Shown piece after piece: positions 9,972-19,533 of a DNA stretch of 23,282 nt (its first letter is position 1; each line of letters opens with the position of its first letter). Position numbers and translations under genes: made by a program. The notes beneath the pieces are model-generated. The model saw only the letters and a program-made list of their open reading frames with translations, did no database searches and was not told where the DNA came from. Source of the stretch: Chara braunii (lineage: Eukaryota > Streptophyta > Charophyceae > Charales > Characeae); the NCBI GenBank assembly GCA_003427395.1, contig BFEA01000811.1, forward strand, positions 450,677 through 473,958, written 5' to 3'.

Positions 9972-9995
<24 letters not shown>
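9972..9995. repeat. T24 homopolymer behind a pyrimidine-rich tract
   Basis: Twenty-four Ts follow TTATTTCTTTCTTTTTCTC. About 30 bases before it is GAGTTCAAATTCGAC, which resembles a tRNA T-arm or B-box. A SINE-like insertion end is possible but weakly supported. Confidence 0.9.
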
Positions 9996-9999
9996 GACA

Positions 10000-12900
10000 A
10001 TGACTTTTGCTCTGTGCACCTAACCCATAACCTGGTTAGAAGGAACTCGGCGTGCGGTAGAAAAGGCAGCGCCGGTCTTTTCACCTCCGCGTCCCAAGGC
10101 GAACCCGACGGCTATCACGGCCACATGCCGATTGTGCTCTGCTGTACAGCAGGGCGCCGAGCCTGCGTGGACCAATGGAAAGCCCTGTGGCGCACCTTTT
10201 TGTTGAGGCAAGCACCAAACAGGGCCGGTCCACGTCACGATACAACCCGGATACCAGTGAACTTAATTTGGGAACATACCCATTGGCCCCCCCATAGGCC
10301 ACGACACCGGGACAAAAGGCCGATATCAGGCAGGGTCCTGGTACACGGAGGATGGCCGGGTCACCGTGCCCTCCGACAACGCGCGATTCTCGACTAAATC
10401 GAGTGAGGGAAGAGGCGTTCTGGGGGTTTTGTCCCCGGGCGAGTCAGATGGTGAGGTCAGAACGGTGAGAGGGTTAGTAGAAAGAGAGATGGAGGGGAAA
10501 AGGCATACGCGAGCCATGGCGGGCGGAGCGACTTCGCTGGTGGAGTTGGTTTTGGCTGAAGGTTAGTGGGTTAGTCGATATGAGAGTTAAGAACTACGCG
10601 TCGGGGATGCGAGTAAAGTTGGGCGTGTATTGAGCCGTAATTCCGTGGCAGATTCGTTCAAGTTTGTGCGTCTTGACGGCGGAACAGTGGGAAGAAGCGA
10701 AGCGGGGATCGGGAGCTTACCTGTTGGCAACGTGATGCTCATCCTTCGGGAGAAGTAGCCTTGCTTTTAACTCTGCGCATAAACCCAGCTACGTATACTT
10801 CCACGTTTGAGTGGAAGATTCGTATGATTTGGCCCGTACTGGTGGTGAAAAAAAGTGAGGTCCGTAGACTGGAGGCTTACCTGAAGGCGTAGGCGCAACT
10901 CATGCCATCGAGGGAAGCATTACAGTGGCAACGTATCTTTCCGTGGACTAGTGAAGGATTCATTCGGCCTCGCTCCGTCAAAGGGTGGGAGTAGTATGAG
11001 GGCGAGCCGCGGGCAGGCGACTTATCTTGTTGGCTTGGGCGTTACTCGTTCGACAACTGAAGTTCACACGCACACATAAAGAGAGAGAGAGTGTACACGT
11101 ACCTTGGGGAGAGTGATGCGGGATGAGCCGGAGGCTGAACTACGAGGCCATATTTCGCGCTGACCCAACATATGCATAGAGATGTACCTGTCTGTGTTTA
11201 ATTGAAGCTTCGTACAATTCTGCCACTTCGATCGATGGGATAGGGCGACCACGTGTTGGAGACTCTATTGTACAATACGATTGGCATTGCGAGGCTCAAG
11301 CACGAGGAGGCAAAGTTTCTTCCAGCGATCTATTGGAGGATTCACGCCGTTTTTACTCATCCTATCGAGAGGAAATTCGAGTCCAGCTGCAGGATTGGAG
11401 ACTATTTGGTGGCTGGTGAGCTGCCCACGATCGAAGTGACGGGGTGAGCAAGTAACAAGCTAAGTGACTTACGTGGTGAAGTGATTATTGCTCATCGTAT
11501 GGTTGAAAGTAGCCCTCCCTGCCCCACGGTGCGTATGTATGGGGGAGCGGTGCTTGGTACGGCCATCTACAGAAGGAGTGAACAAGCAAAGGGGGGTGAG
11601 GTTGGTGATGTGAGCGCACATACCTGGTCCTGGCAATGGTCTACAGGGTCGGCAGCTACGGGTGTTTCGATTGTGGCTGGCTAGACTGTTGTTGTTTCAG
11701 TTTGTGGGTCTGTCGTTTTGACAGGGACGGTGAATGCTGTTGCCGATACGACTGTGCAAACTGCTGCCGGTTCGCTGCGTGCTACTGGGAATTGCCACTT
11801 GCACAGGACTAATCGATGTGTTCTGTGGAGGTTCGCTACCTGGCCCTGCCCCTGACTCTGGTTATCGTGTGTTGTAGCTGGGTATCTTGTTGTGGGCTGC
11901 GGTAATCGGTTGATTACAAACGAACTGATGAGAACACCAGTTGCAGCTGCTGTTGGCTGGTGACTATCGTTGCGGCACCCTTTGAGAGAGAGTTGCTGGT
12001 GCGGTGCTGATGCTGACTCTAAGCCGAGTATAATTCTATTTGTGGGGCACTGCTGCTGCTGTCAAGGCTGAGCGTTTTACTGGGTGTCCGTACACAACTG
12101 CGACGAACGACTGTTGGTGTTGGGATTCGGGTAGTACTGCTGTGAGAACTGGTACTGTTGCTGGAAATCGGAGGTTGCAACTGGGCCTCAGACGGTGGAC
12201 GACGAGAGAAGACAAGAAGCAGCCACCTTTCTATTGCGCTGACTGGTGACCAACGAGACTGGATTGTGATCTGTTAACCGTTGTGCGTATGCCGTTGCTT
12301 CGGTCAAGTTTTCCTACAACTGTAACGACACTTACTGCGGATTGTTATGTTGTTGTTGGTACGGTTGTGCTAGCTGCAGTACGCTTGTTGCACTGTGCAC
12401 TGCTGGGCCGTCTGTTGCTGCTCCATTTGCAGTGCGTTCTATTGTTAAACCTAGCCGCATTTGCTGCTGCAGCGGTTGTTGAAGCTTATTGCGGACTGCT
12501 GCGCTGTTCGTTACGGAAAACGGAAGTTAGGCATAGAAGGTGAAGTCGAAGCTTGCGAAGGGGGGTTATTGCTGCAGACTGAGAGGCCGTCAGAGGGGTT
12601 GGCTTCGACAGTTGGACTTCAGGTTTTACCAAACTATTGATTGTTTGGCCATCATTGCGGGACCCTCAGGCGAATCAAGGTATCAAGGCCCTCTCCTGGG
12701 AGTTGAGTTTGTCCCCTTCTTGTATCTCGAGAGTCTTAGACCCCTTATTCTGCCTTTCTTGCTCTAAGTCTAGTGCTGATCTGAGAGGAGGGCGGCAGGC
12801 GGGATTGCAACCCGTAGGACCGCAGCAAGGCCTACCTGGGAGGTTACCCCATCGATTGTGGGAGCTCTACCGGAACTCAGGAGAAGTTTTGGAGGCAGGG
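10000..12900. other. gene-free stretch; GCTG/TGTTG-rich in its second half
   Basis: No convincing gene on either strand. From about 11600 to 12520 the plus strand is strongly enriched in GCTG, GTTG and TGCTG words. This produces spurious Leu/Val/Ala-rich or Cys/Trp-rich frames. Between 10716 and 11626 the minus strand shows several consensus-like 5' splice motifs without convincing exons. Confidence 0.55.
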
Positions 12901-12928
12901 AACTGAGAGGTAACCACCCATCTCCCTC

Positions 12929-12934
12929 TATAAA
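12929..12934 (+). promoter_or_regulatory. TATA-box-like element upstream of the hairpin array
   Basis: TATAAA lies in CTCCCTCTATAAACCCAG, a pyrimidine-framed context typical of plant core promoters. It is about 230 bases before the first hairpin. If used, transcription would start around 12955-12965 and run through both repeat arrays. There is no other evidence of transcription. Confidence 0.25.
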
Positions 12935-13160
12935 CCCAGTTTATAACCCATATTTGTACTACCCATTGCATGTTTGACTGAGTATATGGTATGCAGCCCT
13001 ACTTGGACTTGTTGTTTGACTGTCAGGACATGAATCAGATAAAGCAAAGGAATGCATGCAAATCTCGGTTTCAGTTTTGTTGATTGATTGAAAGCAGATT
13101 GTAAAAAGAGATTGCATCTGGGAAAGGGCCGGATGGGAGGCAGTTTTTGCGTTAGGTTTG

Positions 13161-14109
13161 ACTGGGTCATTAAGGCTGGAAAGTCCCCATAAGTTTGGGG
13201 AGACCCAGTGCTTTGTTTGTTTTGGATTGTGCAGAGCATCAGACCATTTTATAAGTTTAGGTGGTTTGATTGCTCTGGAGGATGGGAAGTACCCATAAGT
13301 TTGGGGAGACCTAGTGCTATGGATTTGCATTGAGAATCAGATCATTCTATAAGTTTAGGTGATCTGGTTGCTCTGACTTGTGAGGGGTTATTGTGATTGA
13401 CTTTTTCTGGGACCAAATGCATTCTGTAAGTTCAGGTGTTTTGGTTGTCTTGTTTATTTTGGGCTTTCCTCTGTTTATTTAGTTTTGAACGAGAAGGTCT
13501 GAGCCATTTTATAAGTTTAGGTGGCTCAGCCTCTTCTTGTTGTATTATGGGGAAATGAACTTGACAAAGGGCAGACCATTCTATAAGTTTAGGTGGTCTA
13601 GCCCAATGTCACGCACAGATTGGATCAAAGAGGAACGAACCATGCAGAGAGTCAGACTGTTCTGTAAGTTCAGGTGGTCTGATTCAAAGTCTCGCACATG
13701 CTGGAACCCAAAGGTTATAATTTGATTATATTCTATTACTATTTTATTTAAGGACAGGCTAGTCAGACTATTCTATGAGTTTAGGTAGTCTGACTATAGC
13801 TTATCATAACCTGAAGAAAGTATAATTAAGAATATAATTAATGGTAAGATGAGGCAGGTTGAACTTAAGCTAGTTAAGTCCTATGCAACCTTAGAAGACA
13901 AAGGGAAGACAGATATATACAACTTGGATATTTTAAACAGTTAAGGACGACTATAATAGTCTAGTCATATGCCCAAAGAAAAGAGAAGTAGTTGTGCCCT
14001 TTGTTTTGTGTATACTCTTTGGTTAAGTTAGGCTCATTCCATAAGTTTGGCTGACCTGACTTTATGTCTGGCTAAAGTAAGGTACATTCCATAAGTTTGG
14101 GTGACCTGA
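13161..14109 (+). repeat. array of 11 hairpins with covarying stems and a fixed TAAGTT loop
   Basis: Eleven units share one architecture: variable outer stem, TT on the 5' side and a single base (G, once C) on the 3' side, short inner stem, hexaloop TAAGTT (once TGAGTT). Loops start at 13190, 13252, 13296, 13350, 13427, 13512, 13584, 13665, 13776, 14042 and 14092. Inner stems vary as matched pairs: CTA/TAG, CTG/CAG, CCA/TGG, TTA/TAG, CCCCA/TGGGG. Outer stems differ between units yet stay complementary, e.g. CTGAGCCA/TGGCTCAG (13499-13529), CAGATCA/TGATCTG (13338-13366), TAGTCAGACTA/TAGTCTGACTA (13760-13796). The units at 13190 and 13296 form a subtype without the TT/G loop, and the outer stem of the second is poor. 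Open frames through the array encode only the repeats. No known RNA family was recognised. Confidence 0.9.
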
Positions 14110-14403
14110 CGTTATGCCTTATGTAACCTGGGTGTAAGGGGTTAAATCATTGAAAGATCATGAACTATTGTTTGTTCAGGTAAACTTGGGATGGTGAGAG
14201 TACTCACTTTTGTGGTTTGACCTGCATGTGACTGAGTGAGGCCACTACTTAGTCTGAGTTTCAATTTGATAGGTATTTGCTTTAGTTGTTCGCCACGTGC
14301 TAGAGTCATATGAGTAGTTTCAATTCCTGCATTTTCTGAGCTAAGTTTATTTTTACTTAGGTCAATTTCTGCATTTTCTGGGATATTTTATTATACTTGG
14401 TCT

Positions 14404-14965
14404 TGTATAAATCTTGGTAAGACACTATCTCTACGGGAAGCGCTGCCAAAATTTCTACAAAACCAAGGAGTTAGTGAAACTCTGTCTTTTTCAGGGTCCA
14501 GTTCTTTTTGACTTTTTGGCTTAGTAAAAATATGGAAAGCCTAATTTTCTAAAGGGAGTGCTGCCCAAAGTTTTGCTAATTCAGGGAGTTATACAAAATT
14601 AGACTTTGGAAAGTCAAAGTCATTTCAGATTCTGAACTTAGATTTGTATAAATCTTGGAATAACACTTTCTCTACGGGAAGTGCGGCCGAAATTTCTACA
14701 AATTTAGGGAGTTAGTTAAATTTTGTCTTGGTTGAACTTAGATTTTATGTTTGAGTTCATGTCTGTCCTAGTATAAATCTGGGAACTCTTCCTTTCTAGA
14801 GGAAGTGCTGCCCAAATTTTTACTAATTCGAGGAGTTAGACAAAATTTTTACTTTCTAGAATTAAAAGTTTGATTTTTGAGCTAGTATAAATTCTGCGAG
14901 GGCACTTTTCCTACGGGAAGCACTGCTGAAATTTTCTTAGTTTAGAGGAGTTAGATTATATTTTG
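14404..14965 (+). repeat. five diverged tandem units of about 120 bp
   Basis: Five units have cores near 14430, 14549, 14671, 14795 and 14910, spaced 115-124 bases. The usual order is GTATAAAT near the start, then CTACGGGAAGYGCTGCC, an AAATTT...TAC run, GGAGTTAG, and an AAATTTTG-type end. The second unit lacks a clean start motif but has a long imperfect inverted pair: AAAGCCTAATTTT (14536-14548) against AAAATTAGACTTT (14595-14607). Unlike the preceding hairpin array, no pairing scheme is consistent across all five units. The family is not recognised and no coding frame runs through it. Confidence 0.85.
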
Positions 14966-15015
14966 ACAGGTGACGATTCTGGACAATCCACTGTGTATAG
15001 GGAAGATTCTGTCAG

Positions 15016-15053
15016 AGTCTACCTTTCCTTTGACACTTGCTTAGAGGTAGACT
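15016..15053 (+). repeat. 9-bp perfect hairpin with a 20-base loop
   Basis: AGTCTACCT (15016-15024) pairs with AGGTAGACT (15045-15053). It follows directly after the 120-bp repeat array and fits the stem-loop-rich character of this stretch. Confidence 0.8.
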
Positions 15054-15203
15054 TAGGCATTAGTTAATTAGGATGGTCTGAGTGAGATCGTGATAAAGAG
15101 ATTATTCACCCTGGACTTATAGACTTAGCTTGGGGGATTGGCCTGTCATGTGTTACACGTCCTCTTAATCGATTGATTTAGGATTTTGGGCTAGTTTCAG
15201 CTT

Positions 15204-15270
15204 GATCCTGCGAGGATCATCTTCTGTTATCACTGATAACAGGTCGGTTGCCGATTCGTCGGTTTACGAC
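15204..15270 (+). repeat. cluster of four consecutive short stem-loops
   Basis: Within 67 bases there are four perfect stems in a row: GATCCT-GCG-AGGATC (15204-15218), CTGTTATC-ACT-GATAACAG (15224-15242), TCGG-TTG-CCGA (15244-15254) and GTCG-GTTTA-CGAC (15258-15270). Three have three-base loops. A further pair, TTTTGTTAA/TTAACAAAG with one wobble, lies at 15332-15380. No T-run follows the cluster, so an intrinsic-terminator reading is not supported. Confidence 0.85.
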
Positions 15271-15954
15271 TTAATCCCAATTCATCCTCAATACTCAACC
15301 TAAAAAGGCTTTAGCCGTGGTGATTTCATTGTTTTGTTAAGGTTTCACCCGGATTTTTATTGAATGGTCATTTAACAAAGGTACTGAGTATTTAATTATG
15401 GTTGGTTGGACAGGAGGCTGGGTCTTGCATGGCTAAAGCGAGGGGTATGAGTGTGGAGGTTGGTTGAAGTTGACTCCGTTTAGTGCGTGAACTGTTTGTT
15501 TGACTCTTTGATGTGATTGAAGGTATGTATGGTGGTTTGGATTTGGACTGGCCTGACTGTGATCATATATATATATGTGGCTGTGAGGAGTCCCACTGTG
15601 ACTGAGAGAAGTGATCGTCACATACTTAGCCCCCTTATATATATATAAAAATATATGTGTACTTATGTTGGAAGTTCGCGTGGCCTGAGGGGCCCGCGTA
15701 TTAAAGGTAGAAGTTGGGGTTGAGAAAAGAAAGGTAAAACCCCTTTATTCATTATATGTTTCTTAATAATTTCTTAGTCAGACGTTGGTCCTGGGCCGGG
15801 ATTCGAGGTCCTTGTCCAGGATATCCCAAGCCCTAGACTCTGCATGGAAGGGATCATCCCTCGGGCAGAGCCTGCTTGTCTTGCCTGTCGAGACACTCAG
15901 TCCAAAGGTCGGAGGTGTCAAGGTGGCCGCACGACTATTCCTTCAGCCGTGCAA
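15271..15954. other. non-coding flank between the stem-loop region and the retrotransposon
   Basis: No gene is supported. It contains TA-rich microsatellites (CATATATATATATG at 15564-15577 and a second AT tract near 15637-15655) and a TGTGAC...GTCACA inverted pair around 15596-15622. From 15780 the composition becomes GC-richer, and the true LTR boundary could lie within this stretch if the start chosen at 15955 is wrong. Confidence 0.5.
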
Positions 15955-15982
15955 TGTCGTGAGGGACTAGACCCTCACGACA
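15955..15982 (+). repeat. 11-bp perfect hairpin at the presumed LTR start
   Basis: TGTCGTGAGGG (15955-15965) pairs perfectly with CCCTCACGACA (15972-15982) around the loop ACTAGA. If the LTR begins here, its integrase-recognised end is part of a snap-back palindrome. Confidence 0.9.
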
Positions 15983-16104
15983 CTTCGAGTCTGACACTTG
16001 AGTGTCATAAGCGGTACTCGGACCCACGAGGGACCGCTTGATTATAGGCACTACATAGTACGTCATCTTCGCGACTGTTTGCGCATTCATGCATTGCTAA
16101 TCAA

Positions 16105-16110
16105 TATAAG
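16105..16110 (+). promoter_or_regulatory. TATA-like box in the LTR
   Basis: TATAAG lies in AATCAATATAAGAAAGTCC, about 150 bases into the candidate LTR. That position suits a U3 promoter driving the retrotransposon RNA. The assignment rests on sequence and position only. Confidence 0.35.
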
Positions 16111-16742
16111 AAAGTCCTGCGGCCGCGTGGTTTTGTATTAAGTTTCGCGCGCGTCGCCTATCCGATTTCCGCATCAGAAAGTTATGAGATGGCTACGAGG
16201 GACTAATAACATTGTCTCGTTATTTGTTTTGTATCGTTTTGGGTATGTGTGTGTGTATGTGTGTTTTTGTTTTTATATTCTTTATAGTGGCGTGCGTGTG
16301 GCGTGTGGGATACGTCCTAGTCGACCGGCGACGAATCGCGCTTGGGACCTCAGCCCCCCAAGATGACGGTTTATGTACGGGTCCAATAGAGGCGTAATAC
16401 CGCGCGTACCCCCTATGCTACAGCGAACGAGAAACGCCCTCGGCGGGTCCACCTCTGCGATTGTAACTGATCAACTTTCGTATTGTGGACTGGTAGCTCG
16501 GTGGGGATACGCCCATTGAAGGGAGGTGACAACTCCCGTAAGGTGGAGGTAACTCGTACCTCGTGTAGGCCCTATCCTTTCGTAGGGGCTCGTTAGAGGT
16601 ATGGCTGGTGCAATCGATCGGAGCGGCTTGTGGAAGCTCCATGTGTATATTCGTGACAAGGATTCAAACCAACTCCTGTGTGACGCGACCGGAAGGGTCC
16701 CGCGCTGCCCTTGTACGGTGCCGGACCGATGCGCTCGACAGG

Positions 16743-16760
16743 TGGCGCCGTTGCCAGGGA
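16743..16760 (+). other. primer-binding site complementary to tRNA-Asp
   Basis: TGGCGCCGTTGCCAGGGA matches 17 of 18 bases of the complement of the plant tRNA-Asp(GUC) 3' end (recalled as ending CCCCGGCAACGGCGCCA). It starts two bases after the presumed LTR end (CA at 16739-16740). This is where minus-strand DNA synthesis would be primed. It fixes the orientation of the element and the 3' border of its LTR. Confidence 0.88.
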
Positions 16761-17131
16761 TAACGGAAGTCTACCGTTGTCCCTGGTGGAACGACATCCG
16801 GGTGTAAGATTGCAAGAAAATAAGCATATGAGGCAAGACTAAGTACATAATATCTTGTCAGCTTATCTATGATAAAATAACTGTTATACTAAGTCTTATC
16901 ATTGATTGGATTGATTATTTAGACTGGAAAGTTATGAGGGGGATTTTATAGAGGGAAATAGGGCTTATTAAAATACGTCCTATAGGAATGGAAACAGGGT
17001 AGGACCTTTTAGGCCTGAGTCATAGGCTAGCTATGGTAGAGATCTGATGTGAGATGTGATAGGATCGGATTGCTAAGTAAGATGATGTGGTCTTCTTAAG
17101 CAGGAAAGGCGAGTAAAGGAAGCCCACAAAG
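16761..17131 (+). other. retrotransposon leader
   Basis: Untranslated sequence between the primer-binding site and the gag ATG, moderately AT-rich and without a supported frame. GTAAGA at 16805 and TTCTTAAGCAG ending at 17102 could act as splice sites for a leader intron of about 300 bases, but nothing else supports splicing. Confidence 0.6.
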
Positions 17132-18870
17132 ATGTCGGGACCTATAGCAGATGGTGAGGGGAGGGTTCTGACACTCGAGGACCTCATTGAGGCACTGGAT
17201 AAGCGAGAAAGGACGCCAAGCAATGTCCCCAAATTTGACACTTTCCACTTCAACGGGGAACGGGTCTCTGATTGGTTGGACTTGGTGGAGCAATCCTTTG
17301 TGGGATTATCGGATGAAGTAAAGTTCAAGCGCATTCTGAAGTATGTACTTCATGTCCACCAACAGGAGGTGGAGAAGGTTGTAAACGCGGCCAATGGCAG
17401 CTGGGCCCGATTTAAGGATGGGATGCGGAGGAAGTATAGGCTGGGCGATTGACTGCTAACCACGGCGGACCTAGAGGCCATGAACAGGGACAATTTCACC
17501 ACGGTGGGGGCGTTCGTGCAGGAATTTAAGAAGAAGGCGAGAAAAATTCATGGCATCTCAGAGGAAGCCTAATGTGCTATTTTTCTGGGGTTGTTCACCG
17601 CCACGGAGGCTGCGGAATTAACGAGCCATGGAGGAGGAAGCGAGAAACTTACGTGGGCCACTATTGACAAAGATGTGGCAGAAGGGAGTTTGGACGAGGT
17701 GGAACAACACCAGATACGCCTGCAAAGGCGCAAGCGGAAGGAAAGGGATGCCACAACGTCCGAAACCCCGGGAGTGAGAAGGATTGTCACCGACGTGCTG
17801 GCGGAACTGGGCTATGGGAACGATGGGGTAATACAGAAAAAGGTAGTAACGGTGGTCCAAGGTAAGGGAAAAGTACTAGTGGTAGAGGAAGATGCTCAAG
17901 AAGAGTGGGAAGAGTAAGAGTCTGTGCCTCAACACCTCTCGAAGGCGCTACGCAAGCAGCGCAACTTAGCTCGGGGGGGCAAGGTTCAGGAAAAGGGCAG
18001 ATGCCTCAGACAGTGGTAGTCACGCCACCGAGTGCGTCGGCTCCATCAAGTAGCGTGGGACCCTCGCAAGTGCCGGTACCACCATTCGGGCAGTGACCCT
18101 GACCTATGTATAATACTTTTGTGCCATGGGGAAATCTGGCTCCGCCCGGACAGATGGTACTGTACGCTGGGCCCCAAGCGAGTATGCCGCCTCCAAGCTA
18201 CCCCACCGCTCAGGCCCAACCCGTAGCGCCACCTCCGTCGCCCGCGCCTAGTTCACAAGGTAGTGTGGCAACTTAAGGTAATCAAGGCCAGGGAAATCAG
18301 GGGAATGGCGGGAGAGGCGGTGGGAGAGGGCGCGACAGAAATGGCGGTGGTCGAGAAGGTCAATGGGACAACCAAGGTTACCAAGGCCAGGGAAATCAAG
18401 GTAACCAAGGGAACCAGGGGAGTGGAAGAACCCACTTTGATTGGAGGACCGCCATATGCCAGCATTGTGACCAGCAGGGCCACACCATACGGTTCTGCAA
18501 TACAAGGCGGGAGGATGAGAGAGTGAGACTGATCTACTCCAACATGGATGGTGATATATATGATCAGTTCGGAGAGTACATTGATAGGAAGGTCCCTGGC
18601 GGAGCAAGGGCGGAAGCCCAGAGAAGGGTGGCTGCACGACAAGCGCCGCCTGCCACGTTCAGGTTATGGCAGGAGAAAGAGGACCCACCAATTAGAGTAG
18701 AAGAGGTGGGAAGTGATGAGGAAGTGACCCAGAGGCTACGGGCAGGAGATATAAAAGAAGAGCCCATAGTCGTCGAGTCAGAGGACGAGAATGAAAAGGA
18801 GAAAGTAGAGCCCCCGTCAGTCCTGCTGGGGAAGATGGAAGACCTATTGGGGAAGGTGGGAAGATACTAA
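17132..18870 (+). pseudogene. gag: Ty3/gypsy gag (capsid and nucleocapsid), broken
   Basis: The ATG at 17132 opens a capsid-like domain of the Retrotrans_gag type; key stretches are PKFDTFHFNGERVSDWLDLV and WARFKDGMRRKYRLGD (residues about 33-105). A charged helical region follows (about 17620-17915), then a Pro/Gln/Ser-rich linker and a Gly/Asn/Gln/Arg repeat region (about 18277-18430). The nucleocapsid zinc knuckle is intact at 18457-18498: CQHCDQQGHTIRFC, a perfect C-x2-C-x4-H-x4-C. Gag packages the element RNA into virus-like particles, with the knuckle binding RNA. Stops lie at 17450, 17570, 17915, 18094, 18100, 18274 and 18868. The phase changes at or near the G7 run 17973-17979. No full product could be made. 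Confidence 0.9.
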
Positions 18871-19533
18871 CTGAAGTTGGTGGACCTCTGTGAAGAAGTG
18901 AAGGAATGGAGGGCCAACATCCCCAAGGTCTTCCTCTATGATTCTGGCCCAGAATCCATGCCAGGACGACACGGGGTGACCACCGTGGGATCAGGCCCGC
19001 GGTCAGGGATGATGACCAGACCTCCTACGCCGCAGGGAAGGTTGGCGCAGGCTGCTCGTACCCGAGGTCAGGCTAAAGCCGGTGTGAGCCAAGAGCCTCC
19101 TCGAAAAGAGTCTGAGCCAGAAAAAAGGAAGAAGGCCGTGGAGGTAGAGGATGAGGAGGAGGAGGAAGAAGAGGACGAAAGGTTGCGCCAAGAAGAAGAT
19201 CAGAGGGCGGAGCAAAGGGCTAGAAAGAGAGAGGCCAGAGAGGAAGTCGAGCCAATCCTGTGCGATGTGTCGCCCAAAAAGAAGAAGTATGCGGTCCGGC
19301 TGGAAGAAGGGTTCGATGTGGAAAAGGTGATTGATAGGTTGTTGGAGGGTCACAACGACCTTATGACCCTAAAGGAGATTTTGGCGTCGGCACCTAAGCT
19401 CCGTGATGGACTGAAGGGGAGGTTGTCACGACGCCTGGTACCTAGTGTCCATCTAAGTATGATTCTGCCTAAGGAAGCGGAGTGGGCAGAGACGGGGACA
19501 AAGATGGACTAGAAATGCGTAGCTTGTTGCACG
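18871..19533 (+). pseudogene. charged spacer between nucleocapsid and protease
   Basis: In the same phase as the zinc-knuckle part of gag. It starts right after the TAA at 18868 and is interrupted by TAG at 19510. A Lys/Glu-rich stretch leads into a run of about eight acidic residues (around 19150-19175) and an Arg/Glu-rich, probably coiled-coil region (about 19175-19250). A basic patch (SPKKKKYAVRLEEGFDVEKV) and a helical region (DRLLEGHNDLMTLKEILASA) follow. From the zinc knuckle to the protease is about 360 codons, which is long for Ty3/gypsy elements. The basic patch resembles a nuclear localisation signal. No known enzymatic domain is visible. Confidence 0.75.

Larger units (their letters stand above)
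15955..16740 (+). repeat. candidate 5' LTR, about 786 bp
   Basis: The 3' end is well placed: ...CTCGACA ends at 16740, two bases before the primer-binding site. The 5' end is inferred. TGTCGTGAGGG at 15955 gives TG...CA termini and a 5-bp terminal inverted repeat (TGTCG/CGACA), and opens with a perfect hairpin. TATAAG at 16105-16110 could be the TATA box. Another possible start is TGTCGAG at 15886, which would match seven terminal bases. The second LTR is outside the window, so the start cannot be proved here. Confidence 0.55.

Noticed and set aside
9783-10397. 204-codon plus-strand open frame
   Set aside because: It consists of an AAT-encoded Asn run, a T24-encoded Phe run and compositionally random sequence, with no motif and no homology-like pattern.
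11925-11932. Hammerhead ribozyme core motif CTGATGAG
   Set aside because: No GAAA segment or closing helices follow at the required positions.
12283-12543. Hydrophobic Leu/Val/Ala-rich plus-strand frame resembling a membrane protein
   Set aside because: It arises from GCTG/GTTG low-complexity DNA; adjacent frames have the same bias.
12928-13330. Two minus-strand frames with a repeated SPQTYG-type peptide
   Set aside because: The repeated peptide is encoded by the conserved hairpin cores (CCCCATAAGTTTGGGG type), so it reflects the repeats and not a protein.
13161-14109. CRISPR-like array
   Set aside because: Only the short loop region is conserved, spacing is irregular (44 to 266 bases), and the variable parts are self-complementary arms, not spacers.
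13161-14109. Degenerate plant telomere repeats (TTTAGGG)
   Set aside because: TTTAGG occurs only once per hairpin, in a fixed structural position, and never in tandem.
16601-16807. 68-codon plus-strand frame across the LTR end and primer-binding site
   Set aside because: It overlaps LTR and primer-site sequence with known non-coding roles and shows no motif.
18248-18642. Two 129-codon minus-strand frames
   Set aside because: They are antisense shadows of the Gly/Gln-rich and zinc-knuckle part of gag.
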